This document shows positions 1-6,474 of a stretch of DNA of 13,182 bases, piece after piece; the first letter of the stretch is position 1, and each line of letters starts with the position of its first letter. Made by a program: the position numbers and the translations under genes. This stretch comes from Betaproteobacteria bacterium (GTDB lineage: Bacteria; Pseudomonadota; Gammaproteobacteria; Burkholderiales; Burkholderiaceae_C): the NCBI GenBank assembly GCA_947448675.1, contig CANFOR010000060.1:1-13182 (forward strand), in the 5' to 3' direction. The notes under the pieces were generated by a model. It ran no database searches. It saw only the letters and a program-made list of their open reading frames with translations, and was not told the origin of the DNA.

Positions 1-689
1 CTAAAGCAGTTGAGCACGCGCTGCGGCTGGCGCAGGGCACAGGCGTCGGCAAAGGCTTTGCGGGCGTCGCGCTGGTCGAGGTAAAAGCCAGTTTTGTGAC
101 CGCTGGCTATGTCTAGACCCAAGCGCCAGCCGTGTTCTTGGATCGTCACCTCTGTTTCACCTGCGTCGCCTTCTGGCTTGCGCAGCCAGCCCGTCACGCT
201 GGGCAGACCCTCTAGCTTGCGGCTGTCGGCGTCGGAGCGCTCGTACAGGCGCGTGCAGCCGGTGGCGGCCAACAGCGCGTCGGCCAGCACGGCCTTCCAG
301 CGCTCGGCACCCGCGCTGCCAAACTGCGCCACCAGGGTGTCGCCATAGCGGTCGGCAATCAAACCGGGCAGGCCATCAGACTCGCCATGCACCAGGCGCA
401 CGCCCGCGCTGGCAATGCCTAATAGGCCGCGCAGGCTCACCGATTGTGCGATGAGCGCTATTAAAAACGGAGCATCTACGCGCTGCGTTTGGGTAAAACT
501 CCAGACCCGCACGCGAATGCGCGAGCTGGGGCTGACCGCGCCCCAAGCCAAAAAGCGCCCGTCGTGGGCCTCGACGCGCACCGTCTCGCCGCTGTCGCCA
601 TTGCCACTGGCAATAGCCCCGTCAAACACCCAGGGGTGGCCGCGCAAGAGGCTGCGCTCTTTGCCTTCTTTGAGACGAATGGTTTTCAT
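1..689 (-). CDS. rlmI: RlmI-type 23S rRNA (cytosine-C5) methyltransferase, N-terminal part
   Basis: The first 229 codons are visible; the C-terminal half lies beyond the left edge. The start MKTIRLKEGKERSLLRGHPW is typical of the RlmI family, which begins with a PUA RNA-binding domain (about residues 1-75). A central region follows with HGESDGLPGL (101-110), YERSDADSRKLEG (149-161) and GHKTGFYLDQRDAR (197-210). The window stops inside RVLNCF, where the SAM-binding Rossmann motif begins (family: VLNCFxYTGGF; the two remaining bases, AG, fit Ser). Characterised RlmI methylates 23S rRNA C1962 in the cytoplasm. The ATG at 687-689 is chosen because the protein begins exactly where family members do, although no good Shine-Dalgarno precedes it. 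The gene is transcribed leftwards, 69 bp beyond the stop of the patatin-like gene, so it may be read with it or have its own promoter. Residues 70-78 overlap a possible partial dispersed repeat. Confidence 0.88.
   Translation of the reverse strand, partial: MKTIRLKEGKERSLLRGHPWVFDGAIASGNGDSGETVRVEAHDGRFLAWGAVSPSSRIRVRVWSFTQTQRVDAPFLIALIAQSVSLRGLLGIASAGVRLVHGESDGLPGLIADRYGDTLVAQFGSAGAERWKAVLADALLAATGCTRLYERSDADSRKLEGLPSVTGWLRKPEGDAGETEVTIQEHGWRLGLDIASGHKTGFYLDQRDARKAFADACALRQPQRVLNCF
457..481 (+). repeat. possible 5' half of the ~53-bp dispersed repeat, inside rlmI
   Basis: The 17 bases GCTATTAAAAACGGAGC match the first module of the repeat in dapF and the ABC ATPase gene (GCTA, an A/T run, GGAGC at repeat positions 13-17). 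TACGC follows one base early. The 3' half is not recognisable. The encoded residues (RVDAPFLIA) sit where RlmI relatives have a similar native sequence, so chance resemblance is a real possibility. Confidence 0.35.
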
Positions 690-758
690 GGGGGTGATTG
701 TCGCTGGTGGTGGCTTGGGCACAGCTTGAGGGGTGGGCAATTGCGAATGAAGCCAACA

Positions 759-1970
759 TCAATTTTTACGGTGAATATCGTGCTCTACCAGCCCCACATC
801 AGCCGAAGGCGGCTCCAGCCATTCGGGGCGCGCCAGCGACGCTGCCGTGTCGGCATAGCCCGCTTTGGAATGCAGGGCCACCGCCTCGCTAGAGAACTCG
901 TAGTCTTTGGTGTCGCCTTCAAAATACTTGGCTTGGTAAATCAGGTGCACCAGGTTGACCACACCTGCGTCTTGGTAGTCGCGCATGCGGTCGGCCTCGC
1001 CGGGGCGCAGTTGTTTGGCGGGTACGCGCGCCAAGGCATCGGCCAACTGGCGGCGCAAGGCCAGCGTGCGTTTAAAGGCGCTGGTAGCTTGGCGGGTGCG
1101 GCTGGAGTAGGTGATGTCTTTTTGCCGCGAAGACACCTCGCCCATGTCTTTGGGCACCGCGCCTTGGGCGCTGAACAAATCGACTTGAAAGACCAAACTG
1201 CTCACGTCTTCCTCTTGCTCCAGCAGGTATTGCAGCGGCGTGTTAGAGACGATGCCGCCGTCCCAAAAAAAGTCTTTGCCGATTTGCACCATGGGCAGCG
1301 CAGGCGGTAGCGCGCCACTGGCCATGATGTGCTCGGGGCCCAGGCGCTGGTGCGCGGTGTCGAAGAACACGTTGTTGCCGGTGGCCACGTTGACCGCGCC
1401 GACGCTGAGCCGCGTCTCGCCGCTGTTCAAGCGCTCAAAGTCCACCAAGCGCTCCAGCGTGGCGCGCAGGGGCGAGGTGTCGTACAAGCTGGTGCTGGCC
1501 GGGTCGCCTGCATGGCTGGTCAAGGGCGGCACCAGCCAGGGGCTGACCATGCGCGGGCTGAAGAAGCCGGGCTGGCCCAGGTTGCTGGTCATCCAGGCGC
1601 TGGCGGCACTGGCCCAGGCGCGAAACGGGTCGCCGCCCTGCGCCAAGGGGCCTGCGCTGCGCCCAGCAATGAGGGCCCAAAATTCTTGCAAGCGCTCGAG
1701 GCGTTTGGCGGGTGCGTTGCCTGCGATCAAAGCGCCGTTGATGGCACCAATCGACACACCGCAGACCCAGCTGGGCAGGCAGTTGGCCTCGGCCAGGGCT
1801 TGGTATACGCCCACTTGGTAAGAGCCCAAAGCGCCACCGCCTTGCAGCATCAGGGCGACGCGCTGGTAGCGTGCGGCTTGCTGGGCAAGCGCTGGTGCGG
1901 CGCTGCTTGCCCTTGGGGCCGCTTGTTTGGCAGTGGGCTTGGCACTGGCCTTGCGCGTGACCGGGCTCAT
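759..1970 (-). CDS. patatin-like phospholipase family protein with C-terminal DUF3734-type region
   Basis: A 403-residue predicted serine acyl hydrolase. The patatin fold markers are all present: oxyanion-hole GGGALG (44-49), nucleophile elbow G-V-S-I-G with Ser73 (71-75), and the D-G-G catalytic aspartate at Asp237, giving a Ser-Asp dyad. The C-terminal third, with YQAKYFEGDTKDYEFS (345-360) and GYADTAASLARPEWLE (371-386), resembles the DUF3734 extension of proteobacterial patatin-like proteins. The first ~30 residues are Ala/Lys/Pro-rich and low complexity, with no convincing signal peptide, so a cytoplasmic or granule-associated location is likely. Its ATG overlaps the adc stop as ATGA (1967-1970), so translation is probably coupled. 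It is the last gene of the hbdH-adc operon. The substrate is unknown; the context suggests a role linked to 3-hydroxybutyrate or lipid turnover, which is inference. Confidence 0.87.
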   Translation of the reverse strand: MSPVTRKASAKPTAKQAAPRASSAAPALAQQAARYQRVALMLQGGGALGSYQVGVYQALAEANCLPSWVCGVSIGAINGALIAGNAPAKRLERLQEFWALIAGRSAGPLAQGGDPFRAWASAASAWMTSNLGQPGFFSPRMVSPWLVPPLTSHAGDPASTSLYDTSPLRATLERLVDFERLNSGETRLSVGAVNVATGNNVFFDTAHQRLGPEHIMASGALPPALPMVQIGKDFFWDGGIVSNTPLQYLLEQEEDVSSLVFQVDLFSAQGAVPKDMGEVSSRQKDITYSSRTRQATSAFKRTLALRRQLADALARVPAKQLRPGEADRMRDYQDAGVVNLVHLIYQAKYFEGDTKDYEFSSEAVALHSKAGYADTAASLARPEWLEPPSADVGLVEHDIHRKN

Positions 1971-2713
1971 GCTGCGTCCTTCAAATAATCGTGCACCACC
2001 TCGCCCATGCCTAACGTGAGGTCGGCCACGCAGTGCAGGGCACCCACCACTTCGAGCACCGGCAGGCGGGCCACGTCGGCAATCGCGTGCTGAAAGAGTT
2101 GCAGGGCCGCAGGCGAAGTCCAGGCACCGCTGACCTGCACGTCTTCCAGGTGGTAGCGCACCAGCTCCAAAATGCGCGGTGTGGCGTCTACGTGCGGAAT
2201 GATTTTCAGCAGGTAGTTGGGGCCTTGCAGCGCCTTGGTCACGGCCGCAATATCGACCGCCTTGTGCTTGTAGCCCATGGTGCCGCTGGCCACCAGCTGG
2301 CTGCCGTAATGCAAAGTGGCCACCACCACGTCGCCCTCGTGAACGATTTTGGGTGTGGCCAGTTTTTTAGGAAAGCCCCACAACTCGCGGCCACCGGCAA
2401 TCGGCGCGTCGTCGTCCAGGTACATCGAGTGCACATAGCTGCCCGGCTCGCCGTTGTAGGTGACGGGGATCACCTGGCCCGACTCGGTGTAGTCGCCAAA
2501 GCCGGTGGAATCGGGCATGCGAATGAACTCGTACTTGACGATCGGCTCGGCCACTTGCAGCGGCTCGGGCACCACCGCCGCCAGTGCGGCCGGGTCGGTG
2601 CGGTAGCTGATGATGATGTATTCGCGCCTGTAAAAGCGGTAGGGTGGCCGTGGGAAAGACGGGTTGACCAGCGGCATGGCAAAAGCCTGCGCGCGCACTT
2701 GGGCGATGTTCAT
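1967..2713 (-). CDS. adc: acetoacetate decarboxylase
   Basis: A 248-residue protein, the usual length for the family (EC 4.1.1.4, acetoacetate to acetone plus CO2). The active-site stretch ELWGFPKKLATPK (110-122) carries the adjacent lysines Lys116 and Lys117, corresponding to Lys115 (Schiff base) and Lys116 of the clostridial enzyme. Other family blocks are FPRPPYRFYRREYIIISYRT (20-39), YTESGQVIPV (75-84) and YVHSMYLDDDAPIAGGRE (93-110). The ATG lies 3 bp after the hbdH stop and the TGA overlaps the next ATG, so this is the middle gene of a compact three-gene operon. HbdH would supply acetoacetate. No frame damage or missing catalytic residue is seen. Some relatives act on other 2- or 3-oxo acids, so strict acetoacetate specificity is inferred from the neighbour. 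Confidence 0.92.
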   Translation of the reverse strand: MNIAQVRAQAFAMPLVNPSFPRPPYRFYRREYIIISYRTDPAALAAVVPEPLQVAEPIVKYEFIRMPDSTGFGDYTESGQVIPVTYNGEPGSYVHSMYLDDDAPIAGGRELWGFPKKLATPKIVHEGDVVVATLHYGSQLVASGTMGYKHKAVDIAAVTKALQGPNYLLKIIPHVDATPRILELVRYHLEDVQVSGAWTSPAALQLFQHAIADVARLPVLEVVGALHCVADLTLGMGEVVHDYLKDAA

Positions 2714-2716
2714 GCT

Positions 2717-3499
2717 TTACTGCGCCGTCCAGCCGCCGTCATTGGCCCAGGCCACGCCGCGAACATTGTCGGCCGCTGGCGAGCACATGAAGAGTGCCAA
2801 GCCACCCAGTTGCTCGGGCGTAGTGAATTGCAGCGAAGGCTCCTTCTCGCCCAGCAGCTCTTTGGTGGCCTGCGCTACCGTGATTTTTTCATTCGCGGCA
2901 CGGTCGTCAATTTGCTTTTGCACCAGGGGCGTGAGCACCCAGCCGGGGCAGATGGCGTTGACCGTAATGCCGGTGGTCGCCGTCTCGAGCGCCACCACCT
3001 TGGTCATGCCCACAATGCCGTGCTTAGCGGCCACATAAGCCACCTTGTTGGCCGAGCCCACCAGGCCGTGCGCCGAGGCAATGCTGATGACCCGACCCCA
3101 GTTTTTGGCGCGCATGCCCGGAATGGCCAAGCGCGTGGCGTGAAAGGCCGCGCTGAGGTTGATGGCGATGATGGCGTCCCATTTTTCGGTGGGGAAGTTT
3201 TCAATCGGCGCGACGTGTTGAATACCTGCGTTGTTGACCAAAATGTCAACGCCGCCAAACTCAGCGGCAGCATAGGCCATCATCGCCTCGATCTCGGCCA
3301 CTTTGCTCATGTCGGCACCGTGGTAGCCCAGCTTCGCGCCCGACGCGCCCATGGCCGCAGCCACCTCGGCCTTGGGGCCTTCGGCGTCGCCAAAGCCGTT
3401 CAAGATGATGCTGGCGCCCTGTTTGGCCAGTTCGATGGCAATGCCCAGACCAATACCGCTGGTAGAGCCGGTGACGAGGGCGGTTTTTCCGTTGAGCAT
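2717..3499 (-). CDS. hbdH: D-3-hydroxybutyrate dehydrogenase (short-chain dehydrogenase)
   Basis: A 260-residue classical SDR with NAD-binding TGSTSGIG (10-17), NNAG (89-92) and the catalytic residues Ser142, Tyr155 and Lys159. These are the same positions as in the well-studied Pseudomonas 3-hydroxybutyrate dehydrogenases. NAICPGWVLTPLVQKQI (181-197) and the end VAWANDGGWTAQ are also typical of that subfamily (EC 1.1.1.30, D-3-hydroxybutyrate to acetoacetate with NAD+). It is the first gene of the operon with adc and the patatin-like gene. A good ribosome-binding site, AAGGA, lies 7 bases before the ATG. The 104-bp gap to xerC upstream probably holds the operon promoter, but I could not pick a clear -35/-10 pair. 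Role: use of PHB-derived or external 3-hydroxybutyrate. Confidence 0.93.
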   Translation of the reverse strand: MLNGKTALVTGSTSGIGLGIAIELAKQGASIILNGFGDAEGPKAEVAAAMGASGAKLGYHGADMSKVAEIEAMMAYAAAEFGGVDILVNNAGIQHVAPIENFPTEKWDAIIAINLSAAFHATRLAIPGMRAKNWGRVISIASAHGLVGSANKVAYVAAKHGIVGMTKVVALETATTGITVNAICPGWVLTPLVQKQIDDRAANEKITVAQATKELLGEKEPSLQFTTPEQLGGLALFMCSPAADNVRGVAWANDGGWTAQ

Positions 3500-3603
3500 G
3501 GGGGGTTCCTTAGAGTGATTAATTGATTGAGTGGGTAGAAAAGTAAGGCTTATGCCGATGATTAAACACCGCTATTGTGTCGCGGGTGTACGGCAGCGTC
3601 GGC

Positions 3604-4623
3604 TCAGGGTTTCTTATGCGCTCGTGGGTGCGCCGCGTCGTAGGCTTTGGCCAGGTGCTGAAAGTCCAGCCGGGTGTAGACCTGGGTGGTGCTGATGTTG
3701 GCGTGGCCCAGCAGCTCTTGCACGGCGCGCAGGTCGCTGCTGGACTGCAGCACATGGCTGGCAAAGCTGTGGCGCAGCATGTGCGGGTGCACGGGCGCGT
3801 CCAGCCCCGCAGCCAGGCTGCGACTTTGCAGGCGCTGCCACACCGCCTGCGCGCTGAGCCGCGTGCCATTGCGGCCCACAAACAGGGCCGGGCTGGCCAC
3901 GGCCTGGCGCGGCGCTGGCAGAGCCTGCAAGAGGGCATTGCGGGCCGGCAACCAGGCTTCTAGCGCCGCCAGGGCATGGCTGCCCACTGGCACCGTGCGC
4001 CACTTGCTGCCCTTGCCGCGCACATGGGCGGTGGCCTCGGCCCAGTCCACCCAACCCTGGCCCTGGGCACTGCCCGCGCTGCTGGCCTGCGCGTCTAGGC
4101 CGAGCAACTCGGCCACGCGCAGGCCACTGGAATACAGCAGCTCCACCATGGCCGCGTCGCGCAGTTCCAAAACCTCGTTTTGCTGCGCTTTTGAGGGGGT
4201 AAAATTGCCAGAAGGCGCACTGGTTGCGCGTAGTGCGCTCTCTTTTTTATAGCTTGCAAATTGCACCGCAGCGTCTACGCCCAGGGCTTTGGGCAGGGGT
4301 TTGGCGGCTTTGGGCGCGCGCACGTCTTGCACCGGGTTGCTGGCCACCAGGCCTTGGCGGCCCAGCCAGGTGTAGAAGCCGCGCCAACCCGACAAAATGA
4401 GTGCAATGCCACGCCCGCTGCGCCCGCCGCTGTGCATCTGCGCCACCCAGCGCCGAATATGTGCGTTGTGCACCTCGGTCAGCGCCAACTGCTGCTGCGC
4501 CGCATGCGCAGCGAGCTTGGCCAAGTCCAGCGCATACAGCTCCACCGTGCGCGCCGCCAAACGCTTTTCTACCCGCACATGCTCCAGGTAGCGCTCTTGC
4601 AACTCGGTGTCGGGAGTGCTCAT
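3604..4623 (-). CDS. xerC: tyrosine recombinase XerC
   Basis: A 339-residue site-specific recombinase that, with XerD, resolves chromosome dimers at dif. The N-terminal SAM-like core-binding domain spans about residues 5-100. The catalytic domain carries Arg169 (SSGLRVAELLGL), Lys204 (RGKGSKWR), His281 and Arg284 (HPHMLRHSFASH), His307 (ELLGHANI) and the nucleophile Tyr316 (TTQVYTRLDF), so the active site is complete. It is longer than the usual ~300 residues. Much of the excess lies between the two domains at residues 124-141 (SYKKESALRATSAPSGNF), exactly the stretch encoded by a copy of the ~53-bp dispersed repeat, and a second Ser/Ala/Gly-rich loop sits at 177-192. The gene ends the dapF-DUF484-xerC block, 54 bp after the DUF484 gene. 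The ATG has only a weak Shine-Dalgarno. Confidence 0.93.
   Translation of the reverse strand: MSTPDTELQERYLEHVRVEKRLAARTVELYALDLAKLAAHAAQQQLALTEVHNAHIRRWVAQMHSGGRSGRGIALILSGWRGFYTWLGRQGLVASNPVQDVRAPKAAKPLPKALGVDAAVQFASYKKESALRATSAPSGNFTPSKAQQNEVLELRDAAMVELLYSSGLRVAELLGLDAQASSAGSAQGQGWVDWAEATAHVRGKGSKWRTVPVGSHALAALEAWLPARNALLQALPAPRQAVASPALFVGRNGTRLSAQAVWQRLQSRSLAAGLDAPVHPHMLRHSFASHVLQSSSDLRAVQELLGHANISTTQVYTRLDFQHLAKAYDAAHPRAHKKP
4201..4253 (-). repeat. ~53-bp dispersed repeat, in-frame copy within xerC
   Basis: Read on the minus strand this 53-mer aligns without gaps to the dapF copy at 35 of 53 positions. Shared blocks are GCTA plus an A run, GAGC at positions 14-17, TACGC at 22-26, and TGGC followed by TTTT near the end. 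It also contains a perfect inverted repeat, GCGCACT/AGTGCGC (4215-4221 and 4232-4238), around a 10-base loop. It encodes XerC residues 124-141 in the sense direction without a stop. Confidence 0.75.
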
Positions 4624-4677
4624 GTGAGGGCTTGAACTTCAATACCGGACGCAGTGAGATGCTCGGCTCTTGGGTTA

Positions 4678-5361
4678 TCAGCGCAGGCGCGACAAAGACG
4701 CGCCTGCCATTTCAGCAATGCGTTCTAAAAAGTCGGTACCCATGCCCGCTTGGAAGCGTTGCGCGTCGGGCGAGGCCAGTACCAAGAGGCCGATGGCTTG
4801 CGGGGCGTTGCCGCAGCGCAGGGGCAGCAGGGCAATCGACTCCACCGCCTCGCCATGGGGCAGCCAGCTGGCGGCTTCAAAGCCTGCGTTCACGCCGCAA
4901 TAGGGCAGGCTCAACGAACTGCTGAAGGTTTGCACGTCTTCGCTGGCGCCCAGCGCAAACAGCTCGCCCGCAAAAGCCGGGGCCACGCCCCAGACCTTGA
5001 TGGCCACCAGCGGCACCATAAAGTCTTTTTGCACGCCCTCGGCAATGGCGGCGGGAAGGTCGCGCGGCGCGTTGACCAAAAGCAGTTGGCGCGTCCAGGC
5101 TTGCAGGCGGTTGCTAATGAGCATGTTTTCGTTGCCGTGGCGCATGAGCTCCATCAGGCGTTGTTCGAGCACCTTGATTTTTTCGCGCAGCATTTCAGCT
5201 TGGCGCTCTTGCAGGCTGACGGCGCGTTTGCCATGCGGACTGCTCAGTTGCACGGCGGCCAGCAGCTCGGCGTGGCGGCTGAAAAAGTCGGGCGTGCTGG
5301 AGAGAAACTGCGCAATATCGTCTTCGGTAATCGGCGGAAAGTTAGGGTCTGGGTGGTTCAT
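4678..5361 (-). CDS. DUF484 family protein (GAF-like), dapF-xerC linked
   Basis: A 227-residue cytoplasmic protein of the DUF484 family, whose biochemical role is not established. The N-terminal block ITEDDIAQFLSSTPDFFSRH (11-30) with HAELLAAVQLSSPHGKRAVS (30-49) is the family hallmark. It is followed by a charged, heptad-like helix (about 50-75, LQERQAEMLREKIKVLEQRL), probably a coiled coil. The remainder, about 85-225, is a predicted GAF-like domain without an obvious cofactor motif. The gene lies between dapF and xerC, as its relatives do in many proteobacteria, where this arrangement is a conserved operon. A link to XerC function or cell-wall synthesis is guilt by association only. The ATG is followed by MNHPDPNFPPITEDD, close to the expected start. 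A 12-bp tandem duplication lies just upstream. Confidence 0.88.
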   Translation of the reverse strand: MNHPDPNFPPITEDDIAQFLSSTPDFFSRHAELLAAVQLSSPHGKRAVSLQERQAEMLREKIKVLEQRLMELMRHGNENMLISNRLQAWTRQLLLVNAPRDLPAAIAEGVQKDFMVPLVAIKVWGVAPAFAGELFALGASEDVQTFSSSLSLPYCGVNAGFEAASWLPHGEAVESIALLPLRCGNAPQAIGLLVLASPDAQRFQAGMGTDFLERIAEMAGASLSRLR

Positions 5362-5381
5362 GGCTTGGGGTCTCTCGCGTG

Positions 5382-5405
5382 ATGTTTTGGCTAATGTTTT
5401 GGCTT
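5382..5405. repeat. 12-bp tandem duplication between dapF and the DUF484 gene
   Basis: Two adjacent units, ATGTTTTGGCTA (5382-5393) and then ATGTTTTGGCTT (5394-5405), differ only in their last base, and a partial GGCTT follows. The repeat occupies much of the 59-bp gap between the dapF stop and the DUF484 start codon, just upstream of the DUF484 translation start. It may be slippage or may space the leader; no function is evident. Confidence 0.75.
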
Positions 5406-5420
5406 GGCTTGTGCAGGTGT

Positions 5421-6440
5421 TCAGGGCAAGGCCGGAACGCTGATTTCACCTTCAAACACGGTGGTGGCGGGGCCGGTCATGCGCACGCTGGCCCAGGTGG
5501 CTTCAGGGGCCGTTGCAGGTGCTGCGCCAGGCGCGGCGCTGAACGCCCCCGCCCACTCGATGCGCAGCAAGCCGCCCCGGGTTTCTACGTCTACTGCCGC
5601 GTCGAGCAAGCCCCAGCGGATGCCCGCCACCACAGCGGCGCAAGCGCCCGTGCCGCAGGCCAGGGTTTCGCCCGCGCCGCGCTCGTAAACACGCAGCTTG
5701 ATGCGGCTGCGGCTTTGCACCTGCATAAAGCCCGCGTTCACGCGGCGTGGAAAGGCCGCATGGCTTTCTACCAGCGGGCCGATGCTGGCCACCGGCGCAG
5801 TGTCTACATCGTTCACCAACTGCACAGCATGCGGGTTGCCCATCGACACCAATGCTACAAAAACAGGAGCTGAATACGCAGTATCGGCGGGCGTTTTGGC
5901 TGTTTTTGGCAGCGCCAGCGGCCAGTACTCCCAGTTGCCGTGCGACACGGGTTGCCGGCCCGCCGGGTTAAAGGGCAGCTGCGCCAAGCCAAACTCGGGC
6001 GGGCCCATGTCCACGGTAACGCGCCCGTCGGCCAGCATGTGCAGCTCCAAAATACCCTTGGCCACTTGGACGCGCAGCACGTCTTTGTGCGTCAGCCCGT
6101 GCTCGCGCACAAAGCGCACAAAGCAGCGCGCGCCATTGCCGCAATGCTCGACCTCTTGGCCGTCGTTGTTGTGGATCACATATGCAAAGTCGATGCCCGG
6201 GCCCGGCGATGGCCGCACGCTCAAAATTTGGTCGGCGCCAACGCCAAAGTGGCGGTCGCCCAAAAAGCGGTACTGCGCGGCGTTCAGGTGCAAGCGGCCT
6301 GCGGTTTCGTCGAGCACCACAAAGTCGTTGCCCGCGCCTTGCATTTTGCTAAAGCGAATGCGCTGGGCGATTGCAGGGGGCACTGGGGTCGGGGGGGTGG
6401 CAATAGTTGAAGGGGCCATAACTGAATTATCCTCTGGCAT
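5421..6440 (-). CDS. dapF: diaminopimelate epimerase
   Basis: A 339-residue enzyme of lysine and meso-diaminopimelate synthesis (EC 5.1.1.7, LL-DAP to meso-DAP). The two catalytic cysteines are present: Cys100 in EVEHCGNGARC and Cys262 in ETLACGTGAC. FSKMQGAGNDFVVLDE (30-45) is the family start. At 339 residues it is clearly longer than the usual ~275-295. Three additions explain this: about 26 N-terminal residues rich in Ala, Pro and Thr; PKTAKTPADTAYSAPVFVA (178-196), encoded by a dispersed repeat; and an Ala/Pro-rich stretch at 299-316. The ATG at 6438-6440 has AAAGGG five bases upstream; an alternative ATG at 6417-6419 has a more distant GAGG. The next gene, in the opposite direction, starts only 34 bp away, so the two promoters must overlap. 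It heads the dapF-DUF484-xerC block. Confidence 0.95.
   Translation of the reverse strand: MPEDNSVMAPSTIATPPTPVPPAIAQRIRFSKMQGAGNDFVVLDETAGRLHLNAAQYRFLGDRHFGVGADQILSVRPSPGPGIDFAYVIHNNDGQEVEHCGNGARCFVRFVREHGLTHKDVLRVQVAKGILELHMLADGRVTVDMGPPEFGLAQLPFNPAGRQPVSHGNWEYWPLALPKTAKTPADTAYSAPVFVALVSMGNPHAVQLVNDVDTAPVASIGPLVESHAAFPRRVNAGFMQVQSRSRIKLRVYERGAGETLACGTGACAAVVAGIRWGLLDAAVDVETRGGLLRIEWAGAFSAAPGAAPATAPEATWASVRMTGPATTVFEGEISVPALP
5854..5908 (+). repeat. ~53-bp dispersed repeat, in-frame copy within dapF (reference copy)
   Basis: The modules in order are GCTACAAAAACAGGAGC, TGAATACGCAGTATCGG, CGGGCGTTTTGGC and TGTTTTTG. The ends form a perfect 9-bp inverted repeat, CAAAAACAG (5858-5866) and CTGTTTTTG (5900-5908), and ATAC/GTAT makes a small inner stem at 5874-5884. 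It is antisense to dapF and encodes DapF residues 178-196, a segment absent from typical DapF between WPLAL and VSMGNPHAV. Confidence 0.85.
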
Positions 6441-6474
6441 TCAAGCCCTTTCACACATCCACACCAGACACACT

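Noticed and set aside
489..1310. A 273-codon plus-strand frame spanning the rlmI / patatin-like junction.
   Set aside because: It is a shadow of RlmI and the patatin-like protein on the opposite strand, with no family similarity.
2033..3526. A 497-codon open frame on the plus strand across adc and hbdH.
   Set aside because: It is antisense to two genes with complete catalytic motifs; its composition is rich in His, Gly, Arg and Ala with no recognisable domain, as expected for a mirror frame in GC-rich DNA.
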